Source of the DNA: Streptomyces sp. NBC_00239 | Lineage (GTDB): Bacteria > Actinomycetota > Actinomycetes > Streptomycetales > Streptomycetaceae | NCBI RefSeq assembly: GCF_036194065.1 | Contig: NZ_CP108095.1 | Coordinates: 6,386,001-6,450,000 of the forward strand | Direction: 5' to 3' | Length of the DNA: 64,000 nucleotides | Part shown: positions 35,919 to 46,992 of the stretch, piece after piece | How the letters are laid out: every line of letters begins with the position of its first letter | How positions within the stretch are numbered: position 1 is the first letter of the stretch | The notes under the pieces: model-generated | Seen by the model: the letters and a program-made list of their open reading frames with translations, nothing else | Told to the model about the DNA's origin: nothing | Database searches by the model: none | Made by a program: the position numbers and the translations under genes

Positions 35919-36832
35919 CCACTGCGCGCAAACACACCGCCCTCCCCAAGGCACAGATCCTCATCGAGGCACTGCCCTGGCTGACCCGCCACCACGGCAA
36001 GACCGTCGTCATCAAGTTCGGCGGCAACGCCATGATCGACGACGAGCTCAAGGCCGCCTTCGCCCAGGACGTCGTCTTCCTGCGGCACGCCGGCCTCAAG
36101 CCGGTCGTGGTGCACGGCGGCGGCCCGCAGATCAGCGCCCAGCTCGACAAGCAGGGCCTGGTCAGCGAGTTCAAGGCGGGCCTGCGGGTCACCACCCCGG
36201 AGGCCATGGACGTCGTACGGATGGTGCTGGCCGGAGTGGTCCAGCGCGAGCTGGTCGGGCTGCTCAACCAGCACGGCGCGTTCGCCGTCGGCATGACCGG
36301 TGAGGACGCCCACACCATCACCGCGGTCAAGCACACCCCGGAGATCGACGGCGAACTCGTCGACATCGGGCGGGTCGGCGAGATCACCGCGATCGACACC
36401 GGCGCCATCGAGGCCCTGCTCGACGACGGCCGGATCCCGGTCATCTCGTCCATCGCCCGCAGCGCCGACGACGGTCACGTCTACAACGTCAACGCCGACA
36501 CCGCCGCCGCGGCCCTCGCCGCCGCGCTCGGAGCCGAGACCCTGATGGTCCTCACCGACGTCGAGGGCCTCTACGCGGACTGGCCGCACAGCGACGAGGT
36601 CATCAGCCAGCTCACCGCCACCGAACTGGAACGGCTGCTGCCCGAACTGTCCAGCGGCATGGTCCCGAAGATGGAGGGCTGCCTGCACGCCGTGCGCAAC
36701 GGCGTGCACACCGCCCGCGTCATCGACGGCAGGGTGCAGCACGCCATCCTGCTGGAGATCTTCACCGACGAAGGAATCGGCACGATGGTCGTGCCCGACG
36801 CGAAGCACGAGAACGAAGGGGGAACGCAGTGA
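35915..36832 (+). CDS. argB: N-acetylglutamate kinase
   Basis: 305 residues, amino-acid kinase fold: [18 protein letters not shown] (phosphate loop), [10 protein letters not shown] (acetylglutamate site), [17 protein letters not shown] and [10 protein letters not shown]. It has the N-terminal helix ([20 protein letters not shown]) characteristic of arginine-inhibited hexameric enzymes, so feedback control by arginine is likely. It starts in the argJ stop (ATGA) and its own stop overlaps argD (GTGA). Confidence 0.97.
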   Translation: MTTARKHTALPKAQILIEALPWLTRHHGKTVVIKFGGNAMIDDELKAAFAQDVVFLRHAGLKPVVVHGGGPQISAQLDKQGLVSEFKAGLRVTTPEAMDVVRMVLAGVVQRELVGLLNQHGAFAVGMTGEDAHTITAVKHTPEIDGELVDIGRVGEITAIDTGAIEALLDDGRIPVISSIARSADDGHVYNVNADTAAAALAAALGAETLMVLTDVEGLYADWPHSDEVISQLTATELERLLPELSSGMVPKMEGCLHAVRNGVHTARVIDGRVQHAILLEIFTDEGIGTMVVPDAKHENEGGTQ

Positions 36833-38046
36833 ACGGCAGCGGCAACGAGGCGTACGCACAGCGCTGGCAGCACACGCTGACCGACAACTACGGAACCCCC
36901 GCCGTGGCCCTCGTCCGCGGCGAGGGCGCCCAGGTCTGGGACGCCGACGGCCGCCAGTACACCGACCTGGTCGGCGGCATCGCGGTCAACGCCCTCGGGC
37001 ACGCCCACCCCGCCGTCGTCCGGGCCGTGTCCGACCAGGTCGCCACCCTCGGCCACGTCTCCAACCTGTACATCTCGGAGCCGGTCCTCGCCCTCGGCGA
37101 GCGGCTGCTCCAGCTCTTCGGCCGCCCCGGCCGCGTCTTCTTCTGCAATTCCGGTGCAGAGGCGGTCGAGGCCGCCTTCAAGATCGGCCGACTCACCGGG
37201 CGCACCCACATGGTGTCCACCCAGGGCGGCTTCCACGGCCGCACCATGGGCGCCCTCGCCCTCACCGGGCAGCCGGGCAAGCAGGAGCCGTTCCGCCCGC
37301 TGCCCGGCGACGTCACGCACGTCCCGTACGGGGACGCCGAGGCGCTGCGCGCGGCCGTCACCGAGGACACCGCCCTCGTGATCATCGAGCCGGTGCAGGG
37401 CGAGAACGGCGTGGTCGTCCCGCCGCCCGGCTACCTGCGGGCCGCCCGCGAGATCACCCGGGCCACCGGCACCCTGCTCGTCCTCGACGAGGTGCAGACC
37501 GGCATCGGCCGGTGCGGCCAGTGGTTCGAGTACCAGGCCCACGAAGGCGTCGAGCCCGACGTCGTCACCCTCGCCAAGGGGCTCGGCGGCGGCCTGCCCA
37601 TCGGCGCCACCGCCGTCTTCGGCCCGGCCTCGGACCTGCTCCGGCCCGGCCAGCACGGCACCACCTTCGGCGGCAACCCGGTCGCCTGCGCCGCCGGACT
37701 CGCCGTCCTCGACACCATCGCCGGCGAGGGCCTCCTCGACCGGGTCAAGGAGACCGGGGAGCGGCTGCGCTCCGGAATCGAAGGGTCCGCTCCGGCCGGG
37801 AAGCACCCGCTCGTCTCCCATGTCCGTGGGGCGGGCCTCCTGCTGGGTATCGTGCTGACCGAGCCCCTCGCACCGAAGGTGCAGCAGGCGGCTCAGGATG
37901 CCGGCTTCCTGGTCAACGCGCCCGCCCCCGACGTCGTACGGCTCATGCCGCCGTACGTACTGACCGAGGCCGAGGCGGACGCGTTCGTGCAGGCGCTGCC
38001 CGGCATCCTCGACGCAGCTTACGGGGACGGACGATCCGGAGAATGA
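36829..38046 (+). CDS. argD: Acetylornithine aminotransferase
   Basis: 405 residues, class III aminotransferase: [53 protein letters not shown] and the PLP lysine in [18 protein letters not shown]. It converts N-acetylglutamate semialdehyde to N-acetylornithine with glutamate as donor. GTG start overlapping the argB stop. argR follows after seven bases. Confidence 0.97.
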   Translation: MNGSGNEAYAQRWQHTLTDNYGTPAVALVRGEGAQVWDADGRQYTDLVGGIAVNALGHAHPAVVRAVSDQVATLGHVSNLYISEPVLALGERLLQLFGRPGRVFFCNSGAEAVEAAFKIGRLTGRTHMVSTQGGFHGRTMGALALTGQPGKQEPFRPLPGDVTHVPYGDAEALRAAVTEDTALVIIEPVQGENGVVVPPPGYLRAAREITRATGTLLVLDEVQTGIGRCGQWFEYQAHEGVEPDVVTLAKGLGGGLPIGATAVFGPASDLLRPGQHGTTFGGNPVACAAGLAVLDTIAGEGLLDRVKETGERLRSGIEGSAPAGKHPLVSHVRGAGLLLGIVLTEPLAPKVQQAAQDAGFLVNAPAPDVVRLMPPYVLTEAEADAFVQALPGILDAAYGDGRSGE

Positions 38047-38053
38047 GACGACG

Positions 38054-38590
38054 ATGAGTCAGGCGCAGGACAACGAGCACGGCGGCCCCGCCGTCCCGCA
38101 GACCCGGACCGCCCGCCACCGCCGGATCGTGGACATCCTCAACCGGCAGCCGGTGCGCTCCCAGAGCCAGCTGGCGAAGCTGCTCGCCGACGACGGGCTG
38201 AGCGTCACCCAGGCGACGCTCTCCCGGGACCTCGACGAGCTGGGCGCGGTGAAGATCCGCAACACGGGCGGCGAGCTCATCTACGCGGTGCCCAGCGAGG
38301 GCGGTTTCCGCACCCCGCAGGCCCCGCTGGGGGAGTCGGCCAAGGAGGAGCGCATGCGGCGCCTCTCCGGCGAACTGCTGATCTCGGCGGAGGCATCCGC
38401 CAACCTCGTGGTCCTGCGCACCCCGCCGGGCGCGGCCCAGTTCCTGGCCTCGGCCATCGACCAGGCCGAGCTCCAGGCGATCCTCGGCACCATCGCCGGC
38501 GACGACACCCTGATGCTCATCAGTCGTGACCCGGCGGGCGGCCAGGCCCTCGCCGACCACCTCCTGCGGCTGGCGCAGAAGGAGAGCTGA
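38054..38590 (+). CDS. argR: Arginine repressor ArgR
   Basis: 178 residues. The N-terminal winged HTH ([20 protein letters not shown], then [20 protein letters not shown], about 20-75) is followed by the C-terminal hexamerisation/arginine-binding domain with [19 protein letters not shown]. With arginine it represses arginine synthesis; candidate boxes are at argC (33569-33600) and argG (41723-41734). It is the last gene of the argC operon, so it is autoregulated. Confidence 0.96.
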   Translation: MSQAQDNEHGGPAVPQTRTARHRRIVDILNRQPVRSQSQLAKLLADDGLSVTQATLSRDLDELGAVKIRNTGGELIYAVPSEGGFRTPQAPLGESAKEERMRRLSGELLISAEASANLVVLRTPPGAAQFLASAIDQAELQAILGTIAGDDTLMLISRDPAGGQALADHLLRLAQKES

Positions 38591-38693
38591 GCCGTACGGG
38601 CGCCGGCTCCGCCGCGAGGGCGCCCGTCGCCCGCGGGCGCGGGGCCCGTACGCCGGCTCCGTACGCCGGGCCCCCACGCCGGGTCCCGGCGGG

Positions 38694-39404
38694 TCAGTAG
38701 CGGGTGATGTCCGTGGCGCCCGAGGTGGTGCCGATCGCGATGTGCGGGCTGCGCCGCGGATCCGCCCACGCCAGGATCCGGCGCATGGACTCCTCCGGCA
38801 CCGACACGCAACCCGCCGTCGAGCCCTTGCCGTTGACGTGCAGGAAGATGCCCGCGCCGCGATTGCGCACCGGCTCCGTGTAGTTGAAGCCGATCACCAT
38901 GGCGTACGCGTACTGCTGCGCGTAGGTCACCAGGTGCTCGGACTCGGCGGCCGTGCAGTCGGCCGGCAGCGGCTCCACCCAGCGGTTGTAGGACGCGGAG
39001 GCGTTGTCCTGGCACCACCAGGAGTCCTGGCGGACCGGCCGGTACGGGACCCGGGTGCCCGCCGGTGCGGGCCGGACGCCGAAGGCGAAGGGCAGCGCGT
39101 ACAGGCCGGTGGGCGTGGTGTTGGTGCCCTGCTGCCGGGTGGCGCCCTCGGTGAGTCCGTTGGCGCCGAAGCGGGCCCCGGAGCTCCCGACCGCGACCCA
39201 GCGCCCGGCCCGCCGCTCCCACCACGTCACCTTGCCGGTGGTGGCGCCGGTCCCGGACGCGACGGCGGTGATCAGCTGGGTGCCGCGGCCGGTGTCGGCC
39301 ATCCGGGCGGGCAGCGGTTCGGGCAGCGCGGCCGGTTCGGCCGGACGGGCGGGCCCGGCAAGGGCACTGACGAGCAGTGAGCCGATGAGGAGAGCGGTTC
39401 GCAT
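38694..39404 (-). CDS. Secreted L,D-transpeptidase-like protein
   Basis: 236 residues. Signal peptide MRTALLIGSLLVSALAGPAR. The YkuD-type catalytic segment is IFLHVNGKGSTAGCVSVPEE, with the His and the nucleophilic Cys of the S-x-G-C motif in the last third. Preceding strands TTPTGLYALPFAFG also fit YkuD proteins, which cross-link peptidoglycan (3-3 bonds) or attach proteins. It is shorter than multidomain actinobacterial L,D-transpeptidases and lacks Ig-like domains. It lies 3 bp downstream of the PPOX gene on the same strand, so co-transcription is likely. Confidence 0.88.
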   Translation of the reverse strand: MRTALLIGSLLVSALAGPARPAEPAALPEPLPARMADTGRGTQLITAVASGTGATTGKVTWWERRAGRWVAVGSSGARFGANGLTEGATRQQGTNTTPTGLYALPFAFGVRPAPAGTRVPYRPVRQDSWWCQDNASASYNRWVEPLPADCTAAESEHLVTYAQQYAYAMVIGFNYTEPVRNRGAGIFLHVNGKGSTAGCVSVPEESMRRILAWADPRRSPHIAIGTTSGATDITRY

Positions 39405-39407
39405 GCG

Positions 39408-39989
39408 TCAGACGGTACGCGGCGGCAGCGGGAGCGGCAGCGCGGGGAGGCCGTCCAGGCTCTGCCCCACGTAGTCCTTGCTCTCGCAGTACTGCGCGAA
39501 CTCGTCGTCCGTCTTGCGGCCGAAGTACTCGGCGTGCAGCGTGCGCTCCTCCTTGTAGTCCATGAAGGGGACGGCGTAGCCGCAGGTGTCGGCGATCCGG
39601 CGGGCGTGCACCACGATGACCGCGCGGGCGGACGGCCCGTCGGCGTCCCCGAACAGGGCGATCAGCTCCGCCCAGCGCGGGTCGTCGCGGAACACGGCCT
39701 CGCCGTCGCCGTGCACGCGCACGATGTTCGGCGGCCCGGTGAACGCGCACCACATCAGGGTGATCCGGCCGTTCTCCCGGACGTGCGCGATGGTCTCGGC
39801 GCCGCTGCCGCCGAAGTCCAGGTAGGCCAGGGTCTGTTCGTCGATGACGACGAGGGTGCCGGCGCGCCCCTTGGGCGACAGGTTGATGTGTCCGTCACCG
39901 GCCAGCGGGGCGGTCGCGGTGAAGAACACCGGCTGTGCCTCGATGAACTGACGCAGCCGGCCGTCTATGCGCTCGTAGATCTTTCCCAT
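39408..39989 (-). CDS. Pyridoxamine 5'-phosphate oxidase-family (PPOX) flavin/F420 protein
   Basis: 193 residues. The split-barrel FMN/F420-binding fold is recognised from QPVFFTATAPLAGDGHINLS, TLAYLDFGGSGAETIAHVRE, GRITLMWCAFTGPPNIVRVH and RADT-like RRIADTCGYAVPFMDY. Members reduce or oxidise small molecules or bind haem; the substrate is unknown. ATG 39989 follows GGGGAGA. Same strand as the L,D-transpeptidase, 3-bp gap. Confidence 0.88.
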   Translation of the reverse strand: MGKIYERIDGRLRQFIEAQPVFFTATAPLAGDGHINLSPKGRAGTLVVIDEQTLAYLDFGGSGAETIAHVRENGRITLMWCAFTGPPNIVRVHGDGEAVFRDDPRWAELIALFGDADGPSARAVIVVHARRIADTCGYAVPFMDYKEERTLHAEYFGRKTDDEFAQYCESKDYVGQSLDGLPALPLPLPPRTV

Positions 39990-40079
39990 GGCCGGATTAT
40001 CTCCCCGGCCGAACGCGCCGACCGCTCCTTTCCATCAGCAAGCGGTCCCGGCGGCAAGCGGTCCCTTCGTCCGGTCCCG

Positions 40080-41648
40080 TCACTGCGGCCCTCTTTCGTA
40101 GCGGGCCCGCTGGGCCTCGTAGCGGACTTCCGGGTCCTCGTCGTCCTCCAGGTCGGCCAGGACGCGTTTGCGCAGGTCCAAGCCGTGGGCGGAGAGCAGT
40201 CGCAGGCCCGCCCGGCGGGTGTGACGGGGTCGGCCGGGAGCGACCAGCTCGGCGAGCCAGCCCTCCGGGAGGAGGAGTACGTACGGCACCAGCGCCTTGC
40301 GGGCCACGCGGACCACCGGCGGGTGCGGGTCGGTCATGAAGGCCATCAGCTCGTCGGGGGAGACGGCGTCCGCCATCCGCAGGGCCGCGAGCGCCGCCGC
40401 GCGGACCCGGCCCTCGGCGTGCCGGGTCATCCGGCGCAGCAGCGCGGCCGCTTCCGGGCCGGCGCTCTCGGCCAGCCCGAACGCCAGGCCGGGGGCCAGG
40501 CCGGGAGCGGCCGGGTCGGCGCACAGCGCCCGGTAGTGCGCCGCCGGGTCCTCGCCCCGCAGGCGCAGCACCAGCCGGGCGGCGGACCGGACCCGGGCCG
40601 ACGGGTCGCCCAGGTAGGCCCGGGCCTCTGCGCCCCGGCCCACCCGGTGCAGTGCGGTGACGGCGCTGGAGCGGACGACCGCGGAGGAGGCGGCGGCCAG
40701 TACGTCGAGGACGCCGGCCGGGTCGTCCGTGCCCACGGCGTCGAGCGCCCCGGCGAGGCACCGGCGGCGCACCACCGGGTCGCTGCCGCGGCCGGCCAGC
40801 TCGGCGAGCCGCCGGGCGTGCAGCAGGCCGTCGCGCAGCGCCGCGTCGAGCGCGGTGTGCCGGATCAGCCCGTCGGGGCTCCTGGTGACGAGGGTCTCGG
40901 CCAGGGCGGGGGTGAGCAGGCCGTCGCGCAGGGCGGCGTCGAGCGCGACGCGCCGGATCCGGGTCTCGCCGGCGCCGGTCAGGACCGCTTCGACGGCCGC
41001 GGGCGGCAGCAGCCGGTGGTGCAGGGCGAGGCGCAGGGCGGCTTCCCGTACCCGGCGGTCGTCGCTCTCCGTCAGCTCGAGCAGCCGTGCGGCGGGGACG
41101 CCGCCCAGCCGGGCGGTGACGTAGTCCCAGACCCAGCCGCCGTGCTCGCGCAGGCTGAGGAGGGCGGCGAGGGGGAGCAGCCGCCCGGCGGCCTCGGCGG
41201 GCAGGTCCGGGGCGGTCTCGGCCAGCAGGTCGCGGGCGCGGGCGCGGGCCGGCGGGTGCGCGTCGGCGCACCGGATCAGCAGCAGCGGGCGTACTTCCGT
41301 GTGCAGCCGCGGGCGCTCGGCGGTGAGTGCGAGGGCCTGCTCGCGGACCCGCGGGTCGTGGTGGCAGAGGCCGAGCGCGAGTTCGGCGGCGGCGGGCGGG
41401 TCCGCGGACCAGGCGACGCCCGGCGGCCGCGCGGCGCCGTCCCAGCGGGGTGCGGTGCTCCAGTCGGGGCGTTCCGGGGAGGAGGGGCGCCGGACCGGTA
41501 CAGGTGCCTCCGGATCCGTCTCCCGGCACACCCTCCGGTCCAGCCGGGCCCAGGCGAGCGGGTCCGCGGTGTCGACGGCACGTTCCGGCGGTATCCCGAG
41601 CAGCAGGCGCTCTGCGGGGTCGAGGAAGGGGCTGGACACGTAGCGCAT
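40080..41648 (-). CDS. HEAT-repeat protein of unknown function
   Basis: 522 residues composed largely of helical HEAT/armadillo-type repeats from about residue 85 on: repeated cores of the type D-P-x-V-R-x-x-A-L-x-L, for example HHDPRVREQALAL and DDRRVREAALRLAL. An internal near-duplication is present (VALDAALRDGLLTPALAETL and TALDAALRDGLLHARRLAEL). No catalytic motif, signal or membrane segment is seen. Such proteins act as scaffolds or as cyanobilin-lyase/PBS-lyase-like repeats; nothing more specific can be said. Divergent from argG; its ATG (41648) is 53 bp from the argG -35. Confidence 0.85.
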   Translation of the reverse strand: MRYVSSPFLDPAERLLLGIPPERAVDTADPLAWARLDRRVCRETDPEAPVPVRRPSSPERPDWSTAPRWDGAARPPGVAWSADPPAAAELALGLCHHDPRVREQALALTAERPRLHTEVRPLLLIRCADAHPPARARARDLLAETAPDLPAEAAGRLLPLAALLSLREHGGWVWDYVTARLGGVPAARLLELTESDDRRVREAALRLALHHRLLPPAAVEAVLTGAGETRIRRVALDAALRDGLLTPALAETLVTRSPDGLIRHTALDAALRDGLLHARRLAELAGRGSDPVVRRRCLAGALDAVGTDDPAGVLDVLAAASSAVVRSSAVTALHRVGRGAEARAYLGDPSARVRSAARLVLRLRGEDPAAHYRALCADPAAPGLAPGLAFGLAESAGPEAAALLRRMTRHAEGRVRAAALAALRMADAVSPDELMAFMTDPHPPVVRVARKALVPYVLLLPEGWLAELVAPGRPRHTRRAGLRLLSAHGLDLRKRVLADLEDDEDPEVRYEAQRARYERGPQ

Positions 41649-41700
41649 ATCTGCACTCTAGGGAGACACGCCGTGGCTGACCAGCATGTTTCCCTCCTCT

Positions 41701-41734
41701 TTGACGAAACATACGGAGTAGTGCATAGTTATGC
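41701..41734 (+). promoter_or_regulatory. argG promoter with ARG box
   Basis: TTGACG (41701-41706), 17-bp spacer, CATAGT (41724-41729). GCATAGTTATGC (41723-41734), a 4-bp-arm palindrome overlapping the -10, differs from the second argC box by two bases. Repression by ArgR with arginine is expected. Confidence 0.75.
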
Positions 41735-41765
41735 CTGTCGTTGATTGCACCGTAAGGAGAAACCC

Positions 41766-42959
41766 GTGACCGAGCGCGTCGTACTCGCCTACTCGGGCGG
41801 CCTGGACACCTCCGTCGCCATCGGCTGGATCGCCGAGGAGACGGGCGCCGAGGTCATCGCCGTTGCCGTGGACGTCGGCCAGGGCGGCGAGGACCTGGAC
41901 GTCATCCGCAAGCGCGCGCTCGCCTGCGGTGCCGTCGAGGCCGAAGTCGCGGACGCCAAGGACGAGTTCGCCAACGAGTACTGCCTCCCGGCCATCAAGG
42001 CCAACGCCCTCTACATGGACCGCTACCCGCTGGTCTCGGCGCTCTCCCGGCCGACCATCGTCAAGCACCTCGTCGCCGCCGCGAAGAAGCACAACGCCTC
42101 GATCGTGGCCCACGGCTGCACCGGCAAGGGCAACGACCAGGTCCGCTTCGAGGCCGGCATCGCCGCCCTCGGCCCCGACCTCAAGTGCATCGCCCCGGTC
42201 CGCGACTACGCGATGACCCGTGACAAGGCGATCGCCTTCTGCGAGGCCAAGCAGCTGCCCATCGCGACCACCAAGAAGTCCCCGTACTCGATCGACCAGA
42301 ACGTCTTCGGGCGGGCCGTCGAGACCGGCTTCCTGGAGGACATCTGGAACGCGCCGATCGAGGACATCTACGAGTACACCTCGAACCCGGCCACCCCCCG
42401 CGAGGCCGACGAGGTCGTCATCTCCTTCAAGGAGGGCGTCCCGGTCGCCATCGACGGCCGCCCCGTGACCGTCCTCCAGGCGATCCAGCAGCTCAACGAG
42501 CGGGCCGGCGCCCAGGGCATCGGCCGGATCGACATGGTCGAGGACCGGCTCGTGGGCATCAAGTCCCGCGAGGTGTACGAGGCTCCCGGCGCGATCGCCC
42601 TGATCACCGCCCACCAGGAGCTGGAGAACGTCACCGTCGAGCGCGAGCTGGCCCGCTACAAGCGGCAGGTCGAGCAGCGCTGGGGCGAGATGGTCTACGA
42701 CGGCCTGTGGTTCTCCCCGCTCAAGCGCGCCCTGGACGGCTTCATCAACGAGGCCAACCAGCACGTCACCGGTGACATCCGGATGACCCTGCACGCCGGT
42801 CGCGCCGTCGTCACCGGCCGCAAGTCCGACGAGTCGCTGTACGACTTCAACCTCGCCACCTACGACTCGGGCGACACCTTCGACCAGTCGAAGGCCCAGG
42901 GCTTCATCGAGATCTTCGGGCTCTCGTCGAAGATCGCAGCCCGCCGCGACCTCGCCTGA
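41766..42959 (+). CDS. argG: Argininosuccinate synthase
   Basis: 397 residues. The ATP-pyrophosphatase P-loop [15 protein letters not shown] is at the N-terminus. [10 protein letters not shown] and [16 protein letters not shown] bind aspartate/citrulline. It condenses citrulline and aspartate, using ATP, to argininosuccinate. GTG 41766 with AAGGAGA five bases upstream. It has its own ArgR-box promoter; argH follows after 186 bp with two hairpins between. In S. coelicolor argG is, as I recall, elsewhere on the chromosome; here it stands beside argH as in S. clavuligerus. Confidence 0.97.
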   Translation: MTERVVLAYSGGLDTSVAIGWIAEETGAEVIAVAVDVGQGGEDLDVIRKRALACGAVEAEVADAKDEFANEYCLPAIKANALYMDRYPLVSALSRPTIVKHLVAAAKKHNASIVAHGCTGKGNDQVRFEAGIAALGPDLKCIAPVRDYAMTRDKAIAFCEAKQLPIATTKKSPYSIDQNVFGRAVETGFLEDIWNAPIEDIYEYTSNPATPREADEVVISFKEGVPVAIDGRPVTVLQAIQQLNERAGAQGIGRIDMVEDRLVGIKSREVYEAPGAIALITAHQELENVTVERELARYKRQVEQRWGEMVYDGLWFSPLKRALDGFINEANQHVTGDIRMTLHAGRAVVTGRKSDESLYDFNLATYDSGDTFDQSKAQGFIEIFGLSSKIAARRDLA

Positions 42960-42974
42960 TCACGGGCGACAGCA

Positions 42975-43090
42975 CCGTACGCCGCGCCGCATCCGGTCCC
43001 CCCGGGCGCCCGTGAGCGCACCCCGGGTCGGCCGGGGCGCGGCGTACGGCGACACCGGCCGCCTCCCCGTTACCTCCGCGGCGGGGAGGC
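42975..43090. terminator. Two consecutive hairpins between argG and argH
   Basis: First: CCGTACGCCGCGCC (42975-42988) pairs with 43036-43049 across a 47-base loop. Second: GCCTCCCCG (43061-43069) pairs with CGGGGAGGC (43082-43090). They may terminate argG transcripts, or attenuate or process the read-through message into argH. Confidence 0.6.
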
Positions 43091-43133
43091 GGTTGCACAT
43101 CCGAAGCACGCCGTACCGGCCGTGCACTCTTGA

Positions 43134-44573
<1,440 letters not shown>

Positions 44574-44580
44574 CCCCCCT

Positions 44581-44619
44581 CGAAGGGCGGCACCGGCACA
44601 GCGCCGCTGCCGCCCTTCG
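44581..44619. terminator. Terminator after argH
   Basis: CGAAGGGCGGCA (44581-44592) and its exact complement TGCCGCCCTTCG (44608-44619), 15-base loop. It closes the argG-argH unit. Confidence 0.85.
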
Positions 44620-44734
44620 TCGTGCCCGCCCCGCCGGGCCGCCCGCCCACGTGCCCGGTCCAGGCGGCCGGCGCCGCGAAGTCCCCGGCCGTCAGCCCGA
44701 CCGCTGGCACCTTCAGCGGGCATCTCCCCTTTGG

Positions 44735-44775
44735 AATGAGACATCGACGTCTCATTTGGGGTATGGTTGTCTCAT
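44735..44775 (+). promoter_or_regulatory. TetR operator and leaderless promoter
   Basis: AATGAGAC-N6-GTCTCATT (44735-44756), perfect 8-bp arms. A third half-site GTCTCAT at 44769-44775 overlaps the TetR ATG. TATGGT (44762-44767) is a -10 seven bases before the ATG. The arrangement suggests autorepression of the tetR-MFS operon. Confidence 0.65.
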
Positions 44776-45325
44776 GGCCATGGATCGTGACCAGGTGCTG
44801 CGTGACGCGGCCGCCCTGCTCTCCCGCAAATCGACCGCGACGATGGACGAGGTCGCCAAAGCCGCCGGGATCGGGCGGGCGACCCTCCACCGGCACTTCG
44901 CAGGGCGCGACGCGCTCGTGCGCGCCCTCGAAGAGCTCGGCATCCGGGAGTTCGAGGTGGCGTTCGACAACGCCCGCCTCGACGAGGGCACCGCGCCCGA
45001 CGCGCTGCGCCGGCTCGTCGCCGAAGCGGAGCCCAACGCCGAACTGCTGGCCTTCCTCGTCACCGAGAACCAGCTCTTCGAGGGCGACCAGGTCCACGAG
45101 GGCTGGGCCCGGCTCGACGCCCGCGTCTCGGCGCTCTTCCGCCGCGGACAGCAGGAGGGCGACATCCGCATCGACCTCAGCCCCGCCTGGCTCACCGAGG
45201 CCCTCTACGGCCTCATCGGCACCTGCGCCTGGGCCGTCATGGACGGCCGGGTCGCTGCCAAGGACTTCCAACACATGATCATCGAGCTGCTGCTCGGTGG
45301 CGCCCGACGGAGCGTGGAGAAATGA
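44774..45325 (+). CDS. TetR-family transcriptional repressor
   Basis: 183 residues. HTH at about 20-50 (TMDEVAKAAGIGRATLHRHF), then a helical ligand domain. It starts at ATG 44774 without a Shine-Dalgarno and is probably leaderless. The stop overlaps the MFS start (ATGA), so repressor and transporter are coupled, a standard drug-efflux arrangement. The operator AATGAGAC/GTCTCATT just upstream implies autoregulation; the ligand is probably a substrate of the pump. Confidence 0.93.
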   Translation: MAMDRDQVLRDAAALLSRKSTATMDEVAKAAGIGRATLHRHFAGRDALVRALEELGIREFEVAFDNARLDEGTAPDALRRLVAEAEPNAELLAFLVTENQLFEGDQVHEGWARLDARVSALFRRGQQEGDIRIDLSPAWLTEALYGLIGTCAWAVMDGRVAAKDFQHMIIELLLGGARRSVEK

Positions 45326-46866
45326 CCGGTACGGAACAGCTGAGCCTGCACAAGGAGACGGAGGTCAAGAGCCCCGGACGGTGGGTCGCCCTGTCCGTGC
45401 TGGTGCTCGCCGTGCTGCTGGTCGCCGTCGACGCCACCGTGCTCGGCCTCGCCACCCCCTCGCTCAGCGAGGACCTCAAGCCGTCCGGCAGCCAGCTGCT
45501 GTGGATCGGCGACATCTACTCCTTCGTCATCGCCGGCCTGCTCGTCTCCATGGGCAGCCTCGGCGACCGCATCGGCCGCAAGAAGCTGCTGCTGATAGGC
45601 GCGACCGCGTTCGGCGCCGTCTCGGTCCTCAACGCCTACGCGACCAGCCCCGAGATGATGATCGTGGCCCGCGCGCTCCTCGGCGTCGCCGGCGCCACCC
45701 TGATGCCGTCCACCCTCGCGCTCATCCGCAACATCTTCCACGACCCCAAGGAGCGCAGCCTCGCCATCGGCATCTGGGGCGCCACCGCCTCCGCCGGTGC
45801 CGCCGTCGGCCCGGTCGTCGGCGGGTTCCTGCTCCAGCACTTCTACTGGGGCTCGGTCTTCCTCATCAACCTGCCCGTGATGATCGTGCTGGTCCTCGTC
45901 GGCATCAAGCTGCTCCCCGAGTCGAAGAACCCGGTGACCGGCCCCTGGGACCTGGTCAGCGTCGGCCTCTCGCTCGTCGGCATCATCGGCCTCGTCTACG
46001 CCGTCAAGGAAGTCGCCACGCACGGCATGACCGGCCAGGTCGCCCTCGCCGCCGTCATCGGCGCCGGCTCCCTCTACGCCTTCGTCCGCCGCCAGTTCAC
46101 GCTGCCCGCGCCGCTGCTCGACATGCGCCTGTTCAAGCACCGCGGCTTCTCCGGCGCCGTACTCGCCGACCTGCTGACCGTCTTCGGACTGTCCGGCCTG
46201 GTCTTCTTCCTCTCGCAGTTCCTCCAGCTCGTCCAGGGCCGCGAACCCCTGGAGGCGGGCCTGGCCGAACTCCCCGCCGCCGTCGGCGCGGTGGTCACCG
46301 GCCTGGTCGCCGGCCGGTACGCCCGCAAGTACTCGGTGCGCGCCGTCGTCGCCGGCGGCCTCGCCGCCATCGGACTCGCCCTCGGCGTGATCACCCTGGT
46401 CCACAAGGAGACCGGCTACCCGCTGCTCGGCGCGGCCCTGCTGGTCGTCGGCCTCGGCGCCGGCTTCTCCTTCACCGTGACCGCCGACGTCATCCTCTCC
46501 AGCGTCCCCAAGGAGCAGGCCGGTTCGGCCTCCGCCGTCTCCGAGACCGCGTACGAACTGGGCGCCGCCCTCGGCATCGCCCTGCTCGGCTCCATCGTCA
46601 CCGGCGTCTACCAGGGCTTCACCGCCCCGGCCGCAGTGCCCGCCGAGGTCGCCTCCGCCGCACACGAATCCCTCGGCGGGGCCGTCGAAGCGGCGAAGGC
46701 CGTGGACCCGGCGACCGCGCACACCATGGTCACCGCCGCCCAGGATGCCTTCGTGGACGGACTGCGGCTCGCCTCCGGCGTCGGCGCCGCCGTCCTGCTG
46801 GCCACCGCGGTCGCCGCCTGGTTCCTGCTGCGCGGCCAGAAGCTCCAGGACGGCATCGAGCACTGA
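45322..46866 (+). CDS. MFS multidrug efflux transporter, DHA2 (EmrB/QacA) family
   Basis: 514 residues, about 14 membrane segments. First helix has the acidic DHA2 residue (VLLVAVDATVLGLATPSL). Motif A is GDRIGRKKLLLIGATAFG and motif C-like is GIWGATASAGAAVGPVVGG. It probably exports hydrophobic or cationic compounds by proton antiport. Coupled to the TetR repressor (ATGA overlap). A terminator follows at 46910. Confidence 0.94.
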   Translation: MTGTEQLSLHKETEVKSPGRWVALSVLVLAVLLVAVDATVLGLATPSLSEDLKPSGSQLLWIGDIYSFVIAGLLVSMGSLGDRIGRKKLLLIGATAFGAVSVLNAYATSPEMMIVARALLGVAGATLMPSTLALIRNIFHDPKERSLAIGIWGATASAGAAVGPVVGGFLLQHFYWGSVFLINLPVMIVLVLVGIKLLPESKNPVTGPWDLVSVGLSLVGIIGLVYAVKEVATHGMTGQVALAAVIGAGSLYAFVRRQFTLPAPLLDMRLFKHRGFSGAVLADLLTVFGLSGLVFFLSQFLQLVQGREPLEAGLAELPAAVGAVVTGLVAGRYARKYSVRAVVAGGLAAIGLALGVITLVHKETGYPLLGAALLVVGLGAGFSFTVTADVILSSVPKEQAGSASAVSETAYELGAALGIALLGSIVTGVYQGFTAPAAVPAEVASAAHESLGGAVEAAKAVDPATAHTMVTAAQDAFVDGLRLASGVGAAVLLATAVAAWFLLRGQKLQDGIEH

Positions 46867-46909
46867 CCGCGCCACCCGGCGCCCCCCGCGGCGCCGTCCC
46901 CCGGCCGGG

Positions 46910-46944
46910 CCCGGCCGTCCTGACCCTCCGCCAGGACGGCCGGG
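46910..46944. terminator. Terminator after MFS gene
   Basis: CCGGCCGTCCTG (46911-46922), nine-base loop, CAGGACGGCCGG (46932-46943), plus one further C-G pair outside. Confidence 0.85.
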
Positions 46945-46992
46945 GCTGCACCGAGTTGACAGTCTGATCATCCGGGCGGCAGCATCCGGCCG

